Source: Silurus meridionalis
Taxonomy: Eukaryota; Chordata; Actinopteri; Siluriformes; Siluridae
Reading direction: 5' to 3'
NCBI RefSeq assembly: GCF_014805685.1
Contig: NC_060886.1
Coordinates: 14,324,608-14,388,607 of the forward strand
Length of the DNA: 64,000 bases
The notes under the pieces were generated by a model. That model made no database searches. It saw nothing but the letters and a program-made list of their open reading frames with translations, and was not told where the DNA came from. Position numbers and translations under genes: made by a program. Shown here piece after piece: positions 14,006 through 26,680 of this stretch (its first letter is position 1; every line of letters starts with the position of its first letter).

Positions 14006-16896
14006 ACAAATTCTTAAAAATGCTATTAATCGTGCTGTAAGATGTAGTATGTGTGAAGTGATCCCATTGTTACAGCACAAAGCTAATATTATGAATGTGA
14101 CCTTTTCATGAAGGGAAATTTTGGACAGTGCAATCAAGGCCTGTTCGTTTGTTTACAGAGATATTGTTCATTTACAGCTTTACAAAGGAGCACTTGTCAG
14201 TGTCCAAACACATGTCACAAAAATAATTATGTCAGTTACTCTCTGAGCTAACACTGATAACACATGCCAGTTCATGTTTCCCAGTGTAAACTTACTCGCT
14301 TGCTGAGTGTTTGTTATTGACCCATACTGATGTGAGAGTGTCCAGGGAACAGACCTCTGGAGCCTATGCATGGTCAAGGTTGTGTCAGAGAGCGCTTTGC
14401 TCACACTCAATCGGAGGGAAAATGCATTGGTGCTGACATGGCTTTGACAGACGAGTTTCCTTCAGCCATAAAGCCAATTGCCTTTAACCATGAGCCTGCA
14501 CTATGAGGTGATCAATTACAGTGTGTTTTTCATGCTTCTCACAATGGCTTCCTGCTGTTGCTTTGCCATTAAGTCCAATGAAGCACAGTAGCATGAAATT
14601 GCCCCATAAAGCATGTTGGCTTAGAGAAGTGGAAAGTAACAACATTGTGTCATGTCATCAACACAACAGCTGATTGTTATGTGTTCCATCATCTCACAAA
14701 AGCCCTAACAATCACTAAGAATGTAGCAGTTTTGAGTTTTCAAGAGATCAAGATGAATGATATATCCATTTTTATTACAGAGGAGCCAATAATATTTTTA
14801 TGTTGTAAAGCAATTATAGTAACTTAGAACAACCTTTATAACCCTTTGGATCTTAACAAGGCAGATACATTAACCATTAACATAAAATTCAAGCATGGGT
14901 TGATGATATTTAAAGTCAGGTCATATCTTGTAAAAAAAAATAATTTAATGGACTCAAATGCCCCTTATCTGCAGAAAGGGTACAATCCCGTCAAACTAAT
15001 ATATCTAGGGCTATAAGGTATGTGTTATAGACAGAGTGGTGACAGAGCAGCATCTTAGGAAACAATTCTTGAACTGTTAAATGAGTATAGGACAGAAATC
15101 ATAAATTTCATTTGAACTGTGTCCAGGGAACACAGTTGAACTGTGTCTGCTAAATGCATAAATGTAAATGTAAATGTAAACTGTAATCCTAATATCTTTG
15201 GATACACTATTATACACAAATACACAAATTATACTATTATACTACTATACACAAATTCTTAAAAATGCTATTAATCGTGCTGTAAGATGTAGTATGTGTG
15301 AAGTGATCCCATTGTTACAGCACAAAGCTAATATTATGAATGTGACCTTATCATGAAGGAAATTTTGGACAGTGCAATCAAGGCCTGTTCATTTGTTTAC
15401 AGAGATATTGTTCATTCACAGCTTTACAAAGGAGCACTTGTCAGTGTCCAAACACATGTCACAAAAATAATTATGTCAGTTACTCTCTGAGCTAACACTG
15501 ATAACACATGCCAGTTCATGTTCCCCAGTGTAAACTTACTCGCTTGCTGAGTGTTTGTTATTGACCCATACTGATGTGAGAGTGTCCAGGGAACAGACCT
15601 CTGGAGCCTATGCATGGTCAAGGTTGTGTCAGAGAGCGCTTTGCTCACACTCAATCGGAGGGAAAATGCATTGGTGCTGACATGGCTTTGACAGACGAGT
15701 TTCCTTCAGCCATAAAGCCAATTGCCTTTAACCATGAGCCTGCACTATGAGGTGATCAATTACAGTGTGTTTTTCATGCTTCTCACAATGGCTTCCTGCT
15801 GTTGCTTTGCCATTAAGTCCAATGAAGCACAGTAGCATGAAATTGCCCCATAAAGCATGTTGGCTTAGAGAAGTGGAAAGTAACAACATTGTGTCATGTC
15901 ATCAACACAACAGCTGATTGTTATGTGTTCCATCATCTCACAAAAGCCCTAACAATCACTAAGAATGTAGCAGTTTTGAGTTTTCAAGAGATCAAGATGA
16001 ATGATATATCCATTTTTATTACAGAGGAGCCAATAATATTTTTATGTTGTAAAGCAATTATAGTAACTTAGAACAACCTTTATAACCCTTTGGATCTTAA
16101 CAAGGCAGATACATTAACCATTAACATAAAATTCAAGCATGGGTTGATGATATTTAAAGTCAGGTCATATCTTGTAAAAAAAAATAATTTAATGGACTCA
16201 AATGCCCCTTATCTGCAGAAAGGGTACAATCCCGTCAAACTAATATATCTAGGGCTATAAGGTATGTGTTATAGACAGAGTGGTGACAGAGCAGCATCTT
16301 AGGAAACAATTCTTGAACTGTTAAATGAGTATAGGACAGAAATCATAAATTTCATTTGAACTGTGTCCAGGGAACACAGTTGAACTGTGTCTGCTAAATG
16401 CCGCAAATGTAAATGTAAATGTAAACTGTAATCCTAATATCTTTGGATACACTATTATACACAAATACACAAATTATACTATTATACTACTATACACAAA
16501 TTCTTAAAAATGCTATTAATCGTGCTGTAAGATGTAGTATGTGTGAAGTGATCCCATTGTTACAGCACAAAGCTAATATTATGAATGTGACCTTATCATG
16601 AAGGGAAATTTTGGACAGTGCAATCAAGGCCTGTTCATTTGTTTACAGAGATATTGTTCATTCACAGCTTTACAAAGGAGCACTTGTCAGTGTCCAAACA
16701 CATGTCACAAAAATAATTATGTCAGTTACTCTCTGAGCTAACACTGATAACACATGCCAGTTCATGTTCCCCAGTGTAAACTTACTCGCTTGCTGAGTGT
16801 TTGTTATTGACCCATACTGATGTGAGAGTGTCCAGGGAACAGACCTCTGGAGCCTATGCATGGTCAAGGTTGTGTCAGAGAGCGCTTTGCTCACAC
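14006..16896. repeat. Tandem triplication of a 1245-bp unit (2.3 copies)
   Basis: Copy 1 spans 14006-15250, copy 2 15251-16495, and copy 3 is cut short at 16896. The copies are nearly identical. Copies 2 and 3 share differences from copy 1, for example CCTTATC against CCTTTTC just before 14110 and GTTCCCC against GTTTCCC near 14278. Copy 2 alone lacks one G near 15360. The end of each full unit carries a CTGCTAAATG motif followed by TAAATG repeats, like the tail of teleost LINE/SINE elements, then a short ACTATTATAC-rich joint. Matching 76-aa reading frames on the minus strand of each copy simply reflect the duplication and show no family resemblance. Confidence 0.93.
15140..15182 (+). repeat. 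LINE/SINE-like 3' tail inside the tandem unit
   Basis: GTCTGCTAAATGC followed by TAAATG repeats is the kind of 3' tail shared by teleost L2/SINE elements. The same tail recurs in copy 2 at about 16385-16427. No element body is visible upstream, so it is a fragment. Confidence 0.5.
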
Positions 16897-19385
16897 AATT
16901 CCTCACTATTTTTCAAATACTTGGACAAAAAGTACTATTATTTCATAATAATACACATGTACCTCGGTATACATTATATGAGCAAAAATATTAACAAAAG
17001 TATTATATCTTTCACAAAAACAAAGATGTAACCTGTTTACTAGACAGTGGTAATGCAATTACTTCATTTTTCAGAATCCATTTTTTGGCAAATTTTCTGG
17101 TAAAATTGAATCAATTACTAAGTCATAATAATAATAATAAAAAAAATGTTTAACAAACATTCCTCATTAAAATATAGGACAAGTTGGTGCAGAATAGTCA
17201 TTTATTTGTATGCTTGTCACAGTTATAAATATTTTGTCTAAAAGTTAATACTATGACTGTGATTAACAATTTAATTTAATTTTGTTGACCATTTGTAATT
17301 TCATCTAGCTCATTGTAAAAAAAATAAAATAAATACATAATATTTAATTAGCAATTTTACAGGCTGACAGGCAAATAGTGTAATAAATTATTTAGATGAG
17401 GAATTTGAAACGTTTATCAAAACAGGGATTTTTTTACTTTACACTATTATATATATATTTGAATCTTTGAAATTTATATTATTATATTGGCATGCCAAAT
17501 AGGAAATAATTTATGACTGATATATTTGAATAGTTCCTACTTCAATGTGACTTGATTTTCAATGTTCACATGGTGTCTGTCATACAGTCAGTGTTATGTG
17601 TCCCATTATTAAGGTAAGATCATAATGAAGAACTTATTATATGATGCTTCAAAATCAAAAATCATAAAAATTACATCATAACCTACTGTACTTAGCATGT
17701 TAACAGACACTAAATCCACAGTAGAATGCATCCTTAGATGCTGGCGGGCTCTATGTTCTTCTCTAGCATGGACTCCTTTGAAAGCCTGGCCGAGCTGACC
17801 CTGGACTCTGAGCATTGTTCACACAGCTTGGTATTCCCTTCGCAGCATGCTCCAGCCACTGAAGGATGGGCTTTTAGGACCGTGTCCCACTGCTTGTCTG
17901 ATTCAGGTCCTACCCTTTTCTCAGCTCTCCACTTCATTCAACCCTATCCTAGTTCTAACTTTAGACAGGAGCAATAATTCTTAATATAACGTTTTTTTTT
18001 CTTAGCCTAAAGCTCTTGTACTTTTGTTCTCTAACTGCTCTCTCTCCTCTTACCTTGCCTGCACCTTTTGCTCTCATTAGCTGGAATAAGCACCATGCAT
18101 GTCAAGTATCATCATTTTAAGAAAGGCTGTTTGAATGGGAGGCCCTATCTGGGCTACAATGTCCCCTCTTTACTTAAGCAAAAAAGTCAAAAGCTGTCAA
18201 TCAAAGTCAAGTCTAATTCTGGTGGAGAGCATGGAGAGTCTGTTTTCATACTGGTAGGGTTGTTAGGGTAATTGTTAAGCACCACATAGCCCCCACATAT
18301 TGCTTTGTGTTCTATTTTCCATGTTCTGTTGATGTAAGCTCCTAAAAAATTCTATGTGCTGTAGTACACATTATTTTTTTTTTACATAACTATTTAGAGA
18401 GTCTGTTTTTTGTGTTTACTTAGCAATCAAGTTGGTTTCAGTTCCTGTTCTTAAGACAGGTATGTACTTTGTCAGTATTAGAGCAAATTCCGAAGTGCTT
18501 TACTGACAGCACTTCAGGCTATGAACAACTTTATTTACCAAATCCAACCATCAACACAAATAAATTTTTTATTTGTGATACAGACCATCAGACACAGGGC
18601 TTGCAAACCGGTGACTTATCCACATTGGAATCAGTTGCATGTATTTCCATGAAATTGCATATTACTGTAGTTAGTTTGCAGCTAAATAACATTTTGTCTT
18701 CTTTACATAAAACTTTTTAGTTTGTTTGTTTTTTTAAACAAAATCAAAAACATTTTTACAAATGGCAATAGTAATATCAGTCTCACAATCCTATCATCAC
18801 ATTGATCAGATAACTCTTTGCAAAGAAATGGCTGATGCCAACTAACACGCTAACACACATGAGCACAAATACACAGGCAAACACACACAAACACACAGAC
18901 ACAAAATTTGATCCTATTTTCTTTCCTACATTTTTGGAGCCTAGTGGGTTCCAAGTGACGCGATGCATGTATTCACAGGCAATGATCCTTTGGATACTGC
19001 ATAGCTCACTCAGAATGTTCAAGGCTAAACCTCTGCTATGGAATGCATGCATGCAGAATTTTCCTAGCTGCGTGTGTTGTTAAAGCATGTACACCGTTCT
19101 TTGGATCTTATCAGAAATCCCACCTACATAGTGTTGTTTACAAAACTCTCAGATCTGTTTGCAGTGCTTTTTGTGAGTTAAGAAGTATCGGTAAGAAAAC
19201 TAAAGAGGCAGTAATTTTTATGTTGTAAAGCAGAACATTTTTAATAATAATTAAAACAATTTTTTTTTTTGTTAAATATATAGACATATTGTTAGAATAT
19301 ATAATATATAGGATATAAATATATGTAACTTTGATTTATTTTAGAGTAGTTAATGTGCAGCTTCAATAAAAGTATAGATTTACTG
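16897..19385. other. Gene-free interval
   Basis: No coding exon could be supported. The DNA is AT-rich with short A/T runs. A reading frame at 17738-17977 has balanced composition but no recognisable domain. Confidence 0.5.
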
Positions 19386-20430
19386 TCCTCTGAAAAAACT
19401 TAACATACAGCCATTATTGTCAAAATAGCTGCCAACAAAAGTGAGTACACCCTAAGTGATAACAGTTGTATGTTATTTAACCATGCAAGGCCACATGTCC
19501 TATTCATCATGTTCATGTTTTTGTCTGTATGACAGGACCATACAAATTGGTGTATCTTGTATTAGAGCAGTTAAAATGTGGTGCTTTTAGTGCAATTTTC
19601 TCATACTGACCACTGGATGTTCAATATGGAACCTCATGGCAAATAATCTCTGAGGATTTGACAATTAGAGTTGTTGCTCTCCACAAAATCGTTTAGGCTA
19701 TAAGAAGATCTGTAACACCCTGAAAGTGAGTTACCGTACAGTGCCCAGGGTCATACAGAAGTTTTCCAAGACGGGTTTCACCACCAAGGATCCATCAAAG
19801 AAGGTGAGTCCTCGCGCTGTGCGTCAGGTGCAGAAGCTGGTTTTAAAAAACTGATGCATAAATGCTGCCTGCATTGCTTTAGAGGTTGCAGAAGCGGGAG
19901 AGCCGCTTGTCAGTACTCAGACCATATGCTGCACACTGCAACAAGTCGGTTTGTCCCAGAGGGAAGCCTCTTCTCAAACTGGCTCAAAAGAAAGCCTGCA
20001 AACAGTTTGCTGTATTCAACCTGTCCTTGAGCATGAATTACTGGAACCATGTCCTGTGTTCTGTTAAGACTAAGATAAACATGTTCAGATGGTGTCCAGC
20101 ATGTGTGGTGACGCCCTTGGTGAGGAGTAGCAAGAAAACTGTGTCTTACCTACAGTCAAGCATGGTGGTGGTAGCATCATGGTCTGGGGCTGCATGAGTG
20201 CTGCTGGTACTTGGGAGCTGTGGTTTATTGAGGAAAACATGGACCCCAACATATACTGTGACTTTCTGAAGCAGAACATGATTCCCTCCCTTCAGAAGCT
20301 GTTTTTCCAACAGAATAAAAACGACCTCAAACGCACCACCAAGATGACAACTGCCTTGCTGAAGAAGCTGAAGGTGAAGGTGATGGAGAGGCCAAGTATG
20401 ACTCCAGACCAGATTTTGTATTAAAAATAT
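19386..20430 (+). pseudogene. Decayed Tc1-like transposon
   Basis: The plus strand carries scattered, frame-broken pieces of a Tc1-type transposase. Near 20158-20235 the characteristic Gly-rich stretch (GGGSIMVWGC) is followed by a G/A-rich turn and an EEN motif, and a pre-terminal segment ending near 20423 keeps the 'KMTTALLKKL' reading. A left-end-like sequence (GTGAGTACACCC) lies at about 19441. Frameshifts and stops leave no frame longer than about 100 codons. Family placement comes from motif recognition alone. Confidence 0.6.
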
Positions 20431-20775
20431 AAATAAATAAATGTAAAAGAGGCTAAATTAAAACCTTCTACCCACATTTATTCACTACGTCCTTTCTTTA
20501 CTCAGATTAAAAAATAAATAAATAAATAAAACTCCACCAAAAGGTAATTTATAATCACTTTAAATTAGTTTTACTGATTCTCCAAGTCACATATCAAGCA
20601 CCAAAATCCTCCATGATGCACAGACGCATAGCAAAAGTTCTGTTTGGTGTACTGATGATTTACGTAATTTAAATACAAATAACTTACAAGAATATTTTGT
20701 CTTCATGCTCTATGTTGAGTATGGTTACACTAGTAATAAACATAGTTGCATAAAGCATCAATATTTGTCCCTATG

Positions 20776-21540
20776 TCAAGTCAAGTCAAGTCAAGTTTAT
20801 TTGTATAGCGCTTTTCACAACAGACATTGTCTCAAAGCAGCTTTACACAAATCAACAGTGATGGTGAATAGTGTGAATTTGTCCCTGATGAGCAAGCCGT
20901 GGCGACTGTGGCAAGGAAAAACTCCCTTAGATGTTATGAGGAAGAAACCTTGAGAGGAACCAGACTCAAAAGGGGAACCCATCCTCATCTGGGTGACATC
21001 AAGAGTTTGATCATAAATCTTTCAACAATACAGAACACTGGACAGTGAGAACTAACATGATTTCTGGAGTATAAGATTATAAGTGATGTTCTTTCTGCAG
21101 TCTTATACAGTCTATATGGTTAGTAGCTCCGAGTTTTATGAGCTCAGCATTTGTGATCACCACAGATCCAGCATCAGCTTCTCCATGCCAGAGCCTTTAA
21201 ACACTCCAGGAGGTCCAATGTCAAAACTCCACACATGTAGCGGGATCCAAATGGCACTGGTACGTCTCTAGATGGTTCGGGATGTTTGTGAGTTCGGCAT
21301 CTACTTCTTCAAAGGTCCGTAATCATCACGAGGTGGGAGGTGACTGGAGCTGGCCAAACCTCAGGGTGTCTCGGGATGGGGAGAGAAAGAGAAGCAGTGG
21401 AGAGGAATTAGCGTAGCTGCTGTTCATGATATTAACAGCACAAGTTGATAATGTGCATGTGATCAGATGTTCTGGAGCACAAGGTTATGATGTGATGTGT
21501 GTTATGTGTAGGCTTTGCTAAAAAGATATGTTTTTAATCT
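20776..21540 (+). repeat. Interspersed teleost repeat (AAGTTTATTTGTATAGCGC family)
   Basis: The segment starts with CAAGT repeats and the phrase TTTATTTGTATAGCGCTTTT, then GAAACCTTGAGAGGAACCAG. The opposite-strand version of the same family lies at 47341-47552, with the order inverted (GGATGGGTTCCC ... AAAGCTGCTATGGGACAATG ... GCTATACAAATT). I recognise it as an abundant fish repeat but cannot assign a class. Confidence 0.6.
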
Positions 21541-21558
21541 ACACTTAAACTGGGAATA

Positions 21559-21561
<3 letters not shown>

Positions 21562-21636
<75 letters not shown>
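21562..21636. repeat. (TA)n microsatellite, left flank of fold-back element
   Basis: About 75 bp of uninterrupted TA repeat end directly at the transposon terminus TACAGTACAGACC. Confidence 0.95.
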
Positions 21637-21638
<2 letters not shown>

Positions 21639-22070
21639 TACAGACCAAAAGTTTGGACACACACACACACAAACATTCAAAGAGTTTTCTTTATTTTCAT
21701 GACTATGAAAATTGTAGAGTCAAACTGAAGGCATCAAAACTATGAATTAACACATGTGGAATTATATACATAACAAAAAAGTGTGAAACAACTGAAAATA
21801 TGTCATATTGTAGGTTCTTCAAAGTAGCCACCTTTGCTTAGATCACTGCTTTGCACACTCTTGGCATTCTCTTGATGCCTACTTTGAAGAACCTACAATA
21901 TGAAATATTTTCAGTTCACTTTTTGTTATGTATATATATATATATGTATATATGTATATAATTCCACATGTGTTAATTCATAGTTTTGATGCCTTCAGTG
22001 TGACTATAATATATATATAGTACAGACCAAAAGTTTGGACACACCTTGTGTGTCCAAACTTTTGTCTGTA

Positions 22071-22072
<2 letters not shown>
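21637..22072. mobile_element. Fold-back, internally deleted Tc1-like element
   Basis: The left arm starts CAGTACAGACCAAAAG and runs to about 21880. From about 21880 the sequence turns back on itself: TACTTTGAAGAACCTAC and AATTCCACATGTGTTAATTC are the reverse complements of 21810-21830 and 21748-21770. A second terminal copy at about 22018-22072 is itself a near-perfect palindrome around the TTTGGACACAC motif with a loop of about 3 nt. There is no transposase. The termini match, from memory, a common fish Tc1-like family. The element is flanked on both sides by TA microsatellite. Confidence 0.75.

Positions 22073-22136
<64 letters not shown>
22073..22136. repeat. (TA)n microsatellite, right flank of fold-back element
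   Basis: A TA run of about 65 bp follows the right terminus ACTGTA directly. Confidence 0.95.
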
Positions 22137-22139
<3 letters not shown>

Positions 22140-25027
22140 ATGATGCAAGTTATGTTTATGCATGGTTTGGGAGTAAGATTTATTTTTAGTCTTAAAGTAA
22201 CTGGCTAAGAGATGAACATAGTGCTGTGCATGCAGAGAGTCAAAAGCACAAAGGAAGTCCTCTGTCCACCATCAGCTGTGCAGGGCCTCACCAGTGTTTG
22301 TTGATTTGTCTCTCTGAGATCTGGGCCCTCGCCTGGTTTGTGTCAACACAGGCTGCTGTTGCGTCCATTGATTCCAGTCCTGAATGGGGACTGATACAAA
22401 TATATACCTGTTACAATGGCTTTAGTGTTCTCTCTGCAAAATATTTTTGCATTATGTGTGGCTGCACATAATGAAAGTAAAACATTTGAATTTGTATATA
22501 TTATCTGACTCGATAAACCCCAAGCTAATAAACCTTCACCATTTATGAACTCTTTTTCTAAATGTAAAACTAGATGTACAAACTGTAGCACCATTTCATG
22601 TGGGCAAATCAAAAGCGCAGGTGTCTGGGACAAACACATGTCATGCCCAAGCCTTTTATTTTATATGTGCTGCTGCCCAACAGACGATATAACCAACCAG
22701 GGTAGGAAAATAAATCCTACCCTGAAAAAGTTGACCTTCACAGTGATGCAACACACCCGATTGCTGTAACTATAGCACAAGCTTTCGTATGCTCTCTCCC
22801 ATTGCACTACCCACAGACAATCTATGTCAGAATCAGTAACACAGATGTATAGGGAAACCCTAACAATTAGTTCCTTCATTTTACTCTATATCCTAAACAC
22901 CTTTTTTTCTGCATTGCTCTTTTTCTTCAGCCTTTAGCCATGCCTGTCAATGTAGTTAACAGAGAGTTTTATCTAATAGAGCTTTTGGGTGTGACCTCGA
23001 AAAGGTACATACATATAAGTAGCTATTTAAATCTGCATAAGAAGGTAAAAGTATTTTACAGTTTGCCACATATTTGTGTAAGCTTCTTAATGACTCAGCA
23101 TCCTCGCTACACAGTATTAACACAAGGCAATTACTTGTTTGTTTTAGGTAGGAATTTGTGTATACTGATTAACACGAAAACCTTGCAGTCAGTGCAGGAG
23201 CCAGGAGAAAAACCATTTGTATTTACATTTCCTTGTCTTCTGGGGCATGCATCCAGTGCATTATTCTTAGTATTCTCTAATGGTCAGATCTGCTATTTGA
23301 CAGTCTGTAAAAGGTTGAATTGAGTTGAGGAAATATACAATGGTTGATAAATCTTTGTGGGGATTCCCTTTTGTTTGATTTACATGCATGTCCACCCACC
23401 TCTGAACAAGACCTATTCATTCTACAGCCCACTGTCCCTGACATAGAAAAAGCACAATGGTCTCCCATTCTCTCATCATCTCCAAGTCTGGACAAGCCTT
23501 GAAGTAAGAACATCTTGTTTTCACCTGAAGGCATTGCAATACAAGATATAAAGCAGCATCAGAGGGAAATTGAAACAGAATTGCTACCACCTATTTGGAC
23601 ATACACACAAGTTGAATTTTTTAGACCACAAATTAGTACTCACTTCAAATAAATGAGTATAGTCATGCATTCCAAAGACAATTCTAAAATATCTATTCCA
23701 CCCTAAATACATAGTTTCATCATGTACCCATCAGATCTGGATTTCACATGCTAGTCCACCACATTACAGTGGTCCCACCTCTATTTAGAGGCTCCTCTGT
23801 TTCTATCTATGACTCATAAATTATTATCCTAAGAGCACTGGCCACTCCCAAGGCCTGAGCATTGGCACACCCAGGGGAAAAAGTCTGCCTATCGCTCCCC
23901 ATAGCCATCAGTATGCATTTATTTCCCTTTAAGCACAAATCTAATCTTGCCTCTGGCATGGTACTCAACAACATGACCACTTGCTTTTGCTCCTACTAAT
24001 ACAGATGCGGTCAACATCAGGAAGTAGCTGATATATTGTAGATGTTTTTTCTCCACCATGGAACATTAGGTAATTGAAGTGGAATCCACCACCATTACCT
24101 CAGTCATGCTCAGCATAGCAACTCACACCCAAAAGGTACCTTATTAGGGCAATTGGCTATGTCATAATGATTATTGAAAAAAATATGGCATTAAACTTTG
24201 ACATGTGGTTTCTAATTCCCAAGTGGGAGTGAGATTTGGCAGTGGTTTTGAGCTTTGGTTACAGTAGAGTGATAGATAAACATGTTGGTACACAGGAATG
24301 CTGCCTCCTCATTAAATGCAATCCAGGTATTCTTTTCTGTATAAGTAATTCACGAGAAGTTTCTGGATTTCTAGATACGTAGGGAGTGTCTTTTAAAAAA
24401 CAAGACGAATGCTCTAGGTAAACCCAGATATGACTTAGATTTTGCAGATTAACGTTTAGGATCAAGAAAACCTCGAGATGATAACTGATTACTCATATGT
24501 AGTATCTGAATAACTTTGCATTTCTTTGTATTTGTACCACTGTTAATCTTCCAGGGATATCCCTGCTTCCATTTACTCCTGTTAAAATGTCCCCTATACT
24601 GTAATATCTGGCCCAGCCCTCGGGAATGTTCAATATGCACCTGAAAATCAAAGTATTTATATAACTTTAAATCACACAAACAATGGCCTCTCTGATATAA
24701 CAGTCTTTTGTTGTCTGCTCTCAGTCAACAGTAGATCTTTTCCAGTCCTTCTCTGCACTGTTTGAACCCTGCCTTTGACTATGGAAAAACCTAAGATGCT
24801 ATCAGAGCCAGGGCATCATCATCATCAGTCATCAGAGAATCACACACTCTGTGTGGTTCTAGTCACGTTCTTTACTCTCTGCCCTGTAAGATTCATTTGA
24901 ATGAAGTGATAACCGCAGACTTTGACTCACTGTTTACCCTCTGGCTCTAAGGTTAGATGGGGAAAGCCTGGAGTCTGACTGTTTCATTATTCTTTAACTC
25001 TCTCATGAATTCCATTGAAGTGATATA

Positions 25028-25030
<3 letters not shown>
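22137..25030. other. Gene-free interval
   Basis: The longest reading frame, 127 codons at 22940-23323 on the plus strand, has no recognisable domain and no splice or promoter context, so I do not call it a gene. Nothing else can be supported. Confidence 0.5.

Positions 25031-25101
<71 letters not shown>
25031..25101. repeat. (TA)n microsatellite
   Basis: A TA run of about 70 bp ends in a few CA units. Confidence 0.95.
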
Positions 25102-25110
<9 letters not shown>

Positions 25111-25714
25111 TTACTCAAGACTCATTACTTTAGTTTGAATCTATTTGGTGACATAATCCATAATATTATATTTTTATATTCATAGCATATTTTTTCTTCT
25201 CATTGTGTGTTGTTTTCAGCCCATCAACCTATTTCTTGTTATTGCACAGCTTTTTTAACCACAGCCACTTCCACTGGTCTATCATTTTCTGGCGCTCACA
25301 CACACCACAGTCATAGGCTAGTTTACAAAGCTAACAATGAGCGATGCAGAAGGCAACAAGAAGCATAGTTAACGTGGCTGAGACAGAGGGAGTCAGCGAT
25401 GTAAACATGACTATGAACAGAGACATTCCTGATCACTTCATTATCATGATCTTTGCTCTGCTTGTACCTATTACATAGTAGTTGTTCAGCCGGGATACAT
25501 TCATTAGATAAAAACATTTGAAATTCTTTTGTATTAATATATTATTATGATGTGAGGTCCAGTTACCAGTGATACTAAAATAGGTAGTAGTAATGTCTAC
25601 TTTTTACTTAAGTACATGTCATAGCCCAAACTTCTTTACTTTAACCTGAATGAAAAAAGTGTAGTCAGTACAAAATTTTTTACCAGAGTCTTTTAAAACA
25701 CAAGTAAAACATAT

Positions 25715-25933
25715 TGATACTGTTTGGAAAGGTCAAGGGTTCAAGCCTCGGTATCGCCAAGCCGCCACTTCTGGGCTCCTGAGTAAGGATCTTAACCCTC
25801 TGTGCTTCAGGGGCACTGTATCATGGCTGACCCTGTGCTCTGACCCTAGGTTCTGAACAAGCTCGGATATGTGAAGAAAAGAATTTCACTCTGCTGTAAT
25901 GTATATGTGACAAATAAAGGCTATTCTTCTACT
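25715..25933 (+). mobile_element. tRNA-derived SINE
   Basis: GGTTCAAGCC at 25738-25747 fits an RNA polymerase III B box. It is followed by a body with AACCCTCTGTGCTTCAGGGG and TATCATGGCTGACCCTG, and a 3' end with GAATTTCACTCTGCTGTAAT, ACAAATAAAGGC and a TTCTTC tail. This order of B box, unique body and short-repeat tail is that of a tRNA-type SINE, and the wording matches a family I recall as abundant in ostariophysan fish. The 5' A box is not clear. Confidence 0.75.
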
Positions 25934-26318
25934 TGAGTGAAGGACGAGTGTACTTTTACCATCTCTGTTCTGTTTCCATTTCCCTAAATATTTTATTAAA
26001 CTCAAGCCACATTTCTATTGGCCTATACCAGTTGGCTCAGGTGATCAGCAATGTTGTCTAAAACCTTTATGATTTCTTTTAAGTCCATTTTAATAACAAA
26101 ACCTGTGGTTTGATTAATTTAAATTCAGTTAATAGAGCTATATAGGTCATATGTTAGGTCTTATGTTTAATATTTTGGCACACAGATTATGCTAATGCTT
26201 AATACACTATCAAGAGGACATTTGTACTCATAGATTTTAACAACTATTAAATAATATTAGGCTGATAACTGTAAGCTAATGTGTAATACCAGTACTCTTA
26301 GAACCTTCATATATAGAA

Positions 26319-26680
26319 CATACTCTATTTGCCCAAAAGTATTAGAACACTTGACATTTACTAACATATATCATTCTTCCAAAAACTGTTACCACAAATT
26401 TGAAGGCATACAATTGTGTAGGATGTCTTTGGATGGAATAGCACTAAATTTTCACTTCACTTGAAAGACCCAAAATTGTTCCAGGATGACAATCCCTATG
26501 TGCATAAAGCGAGCTCCATAAAGATATGGTACATGAGACACTTACATAAGGTCATCCAGTGCTCTATCAACATGTCGCTTAGTAAATTAGTACATTTCAT
26601 TAATTCACATAACCTTTTCAAACCATGTGATCAGACTTTTTCTATGTGCCATTGTTGAAGGGTTCCCTTTTAACAGGGGT
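26319..26680 (+). mobile_element. Degenerate Tc1-derived element (CCAAAAGTATT family)
   Basis: The segment starts near TTTGCCCAAAAGTATTAGAACACTTGAC. It shares GTTCCAGGATGACAAT, GTGCATAAAGC and the preceding TTTGGATG... block with the better copies at 39265, 40418 and 44097. No clear right terminus is visible. Confidence 0.6.

Noticed and set aside
14180..16906. Three near-identical 76-78 aa minus-strand reading frames
   Set aside because: They coincide with the tandem DNA duplication and show no domain, splice context or family resemblance; DNA identity alone explains them.
22940..23323. 127-aa plus-strand reading frame
   Set aside because: No recognisable domain, no promoter or splice signals, and composition like the background.
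25738..25747. A functional tRNA gene
   Set aside because: Only a B-box-like motif is present; there is no cloverleaf and the flanks match a SINE body and tail.
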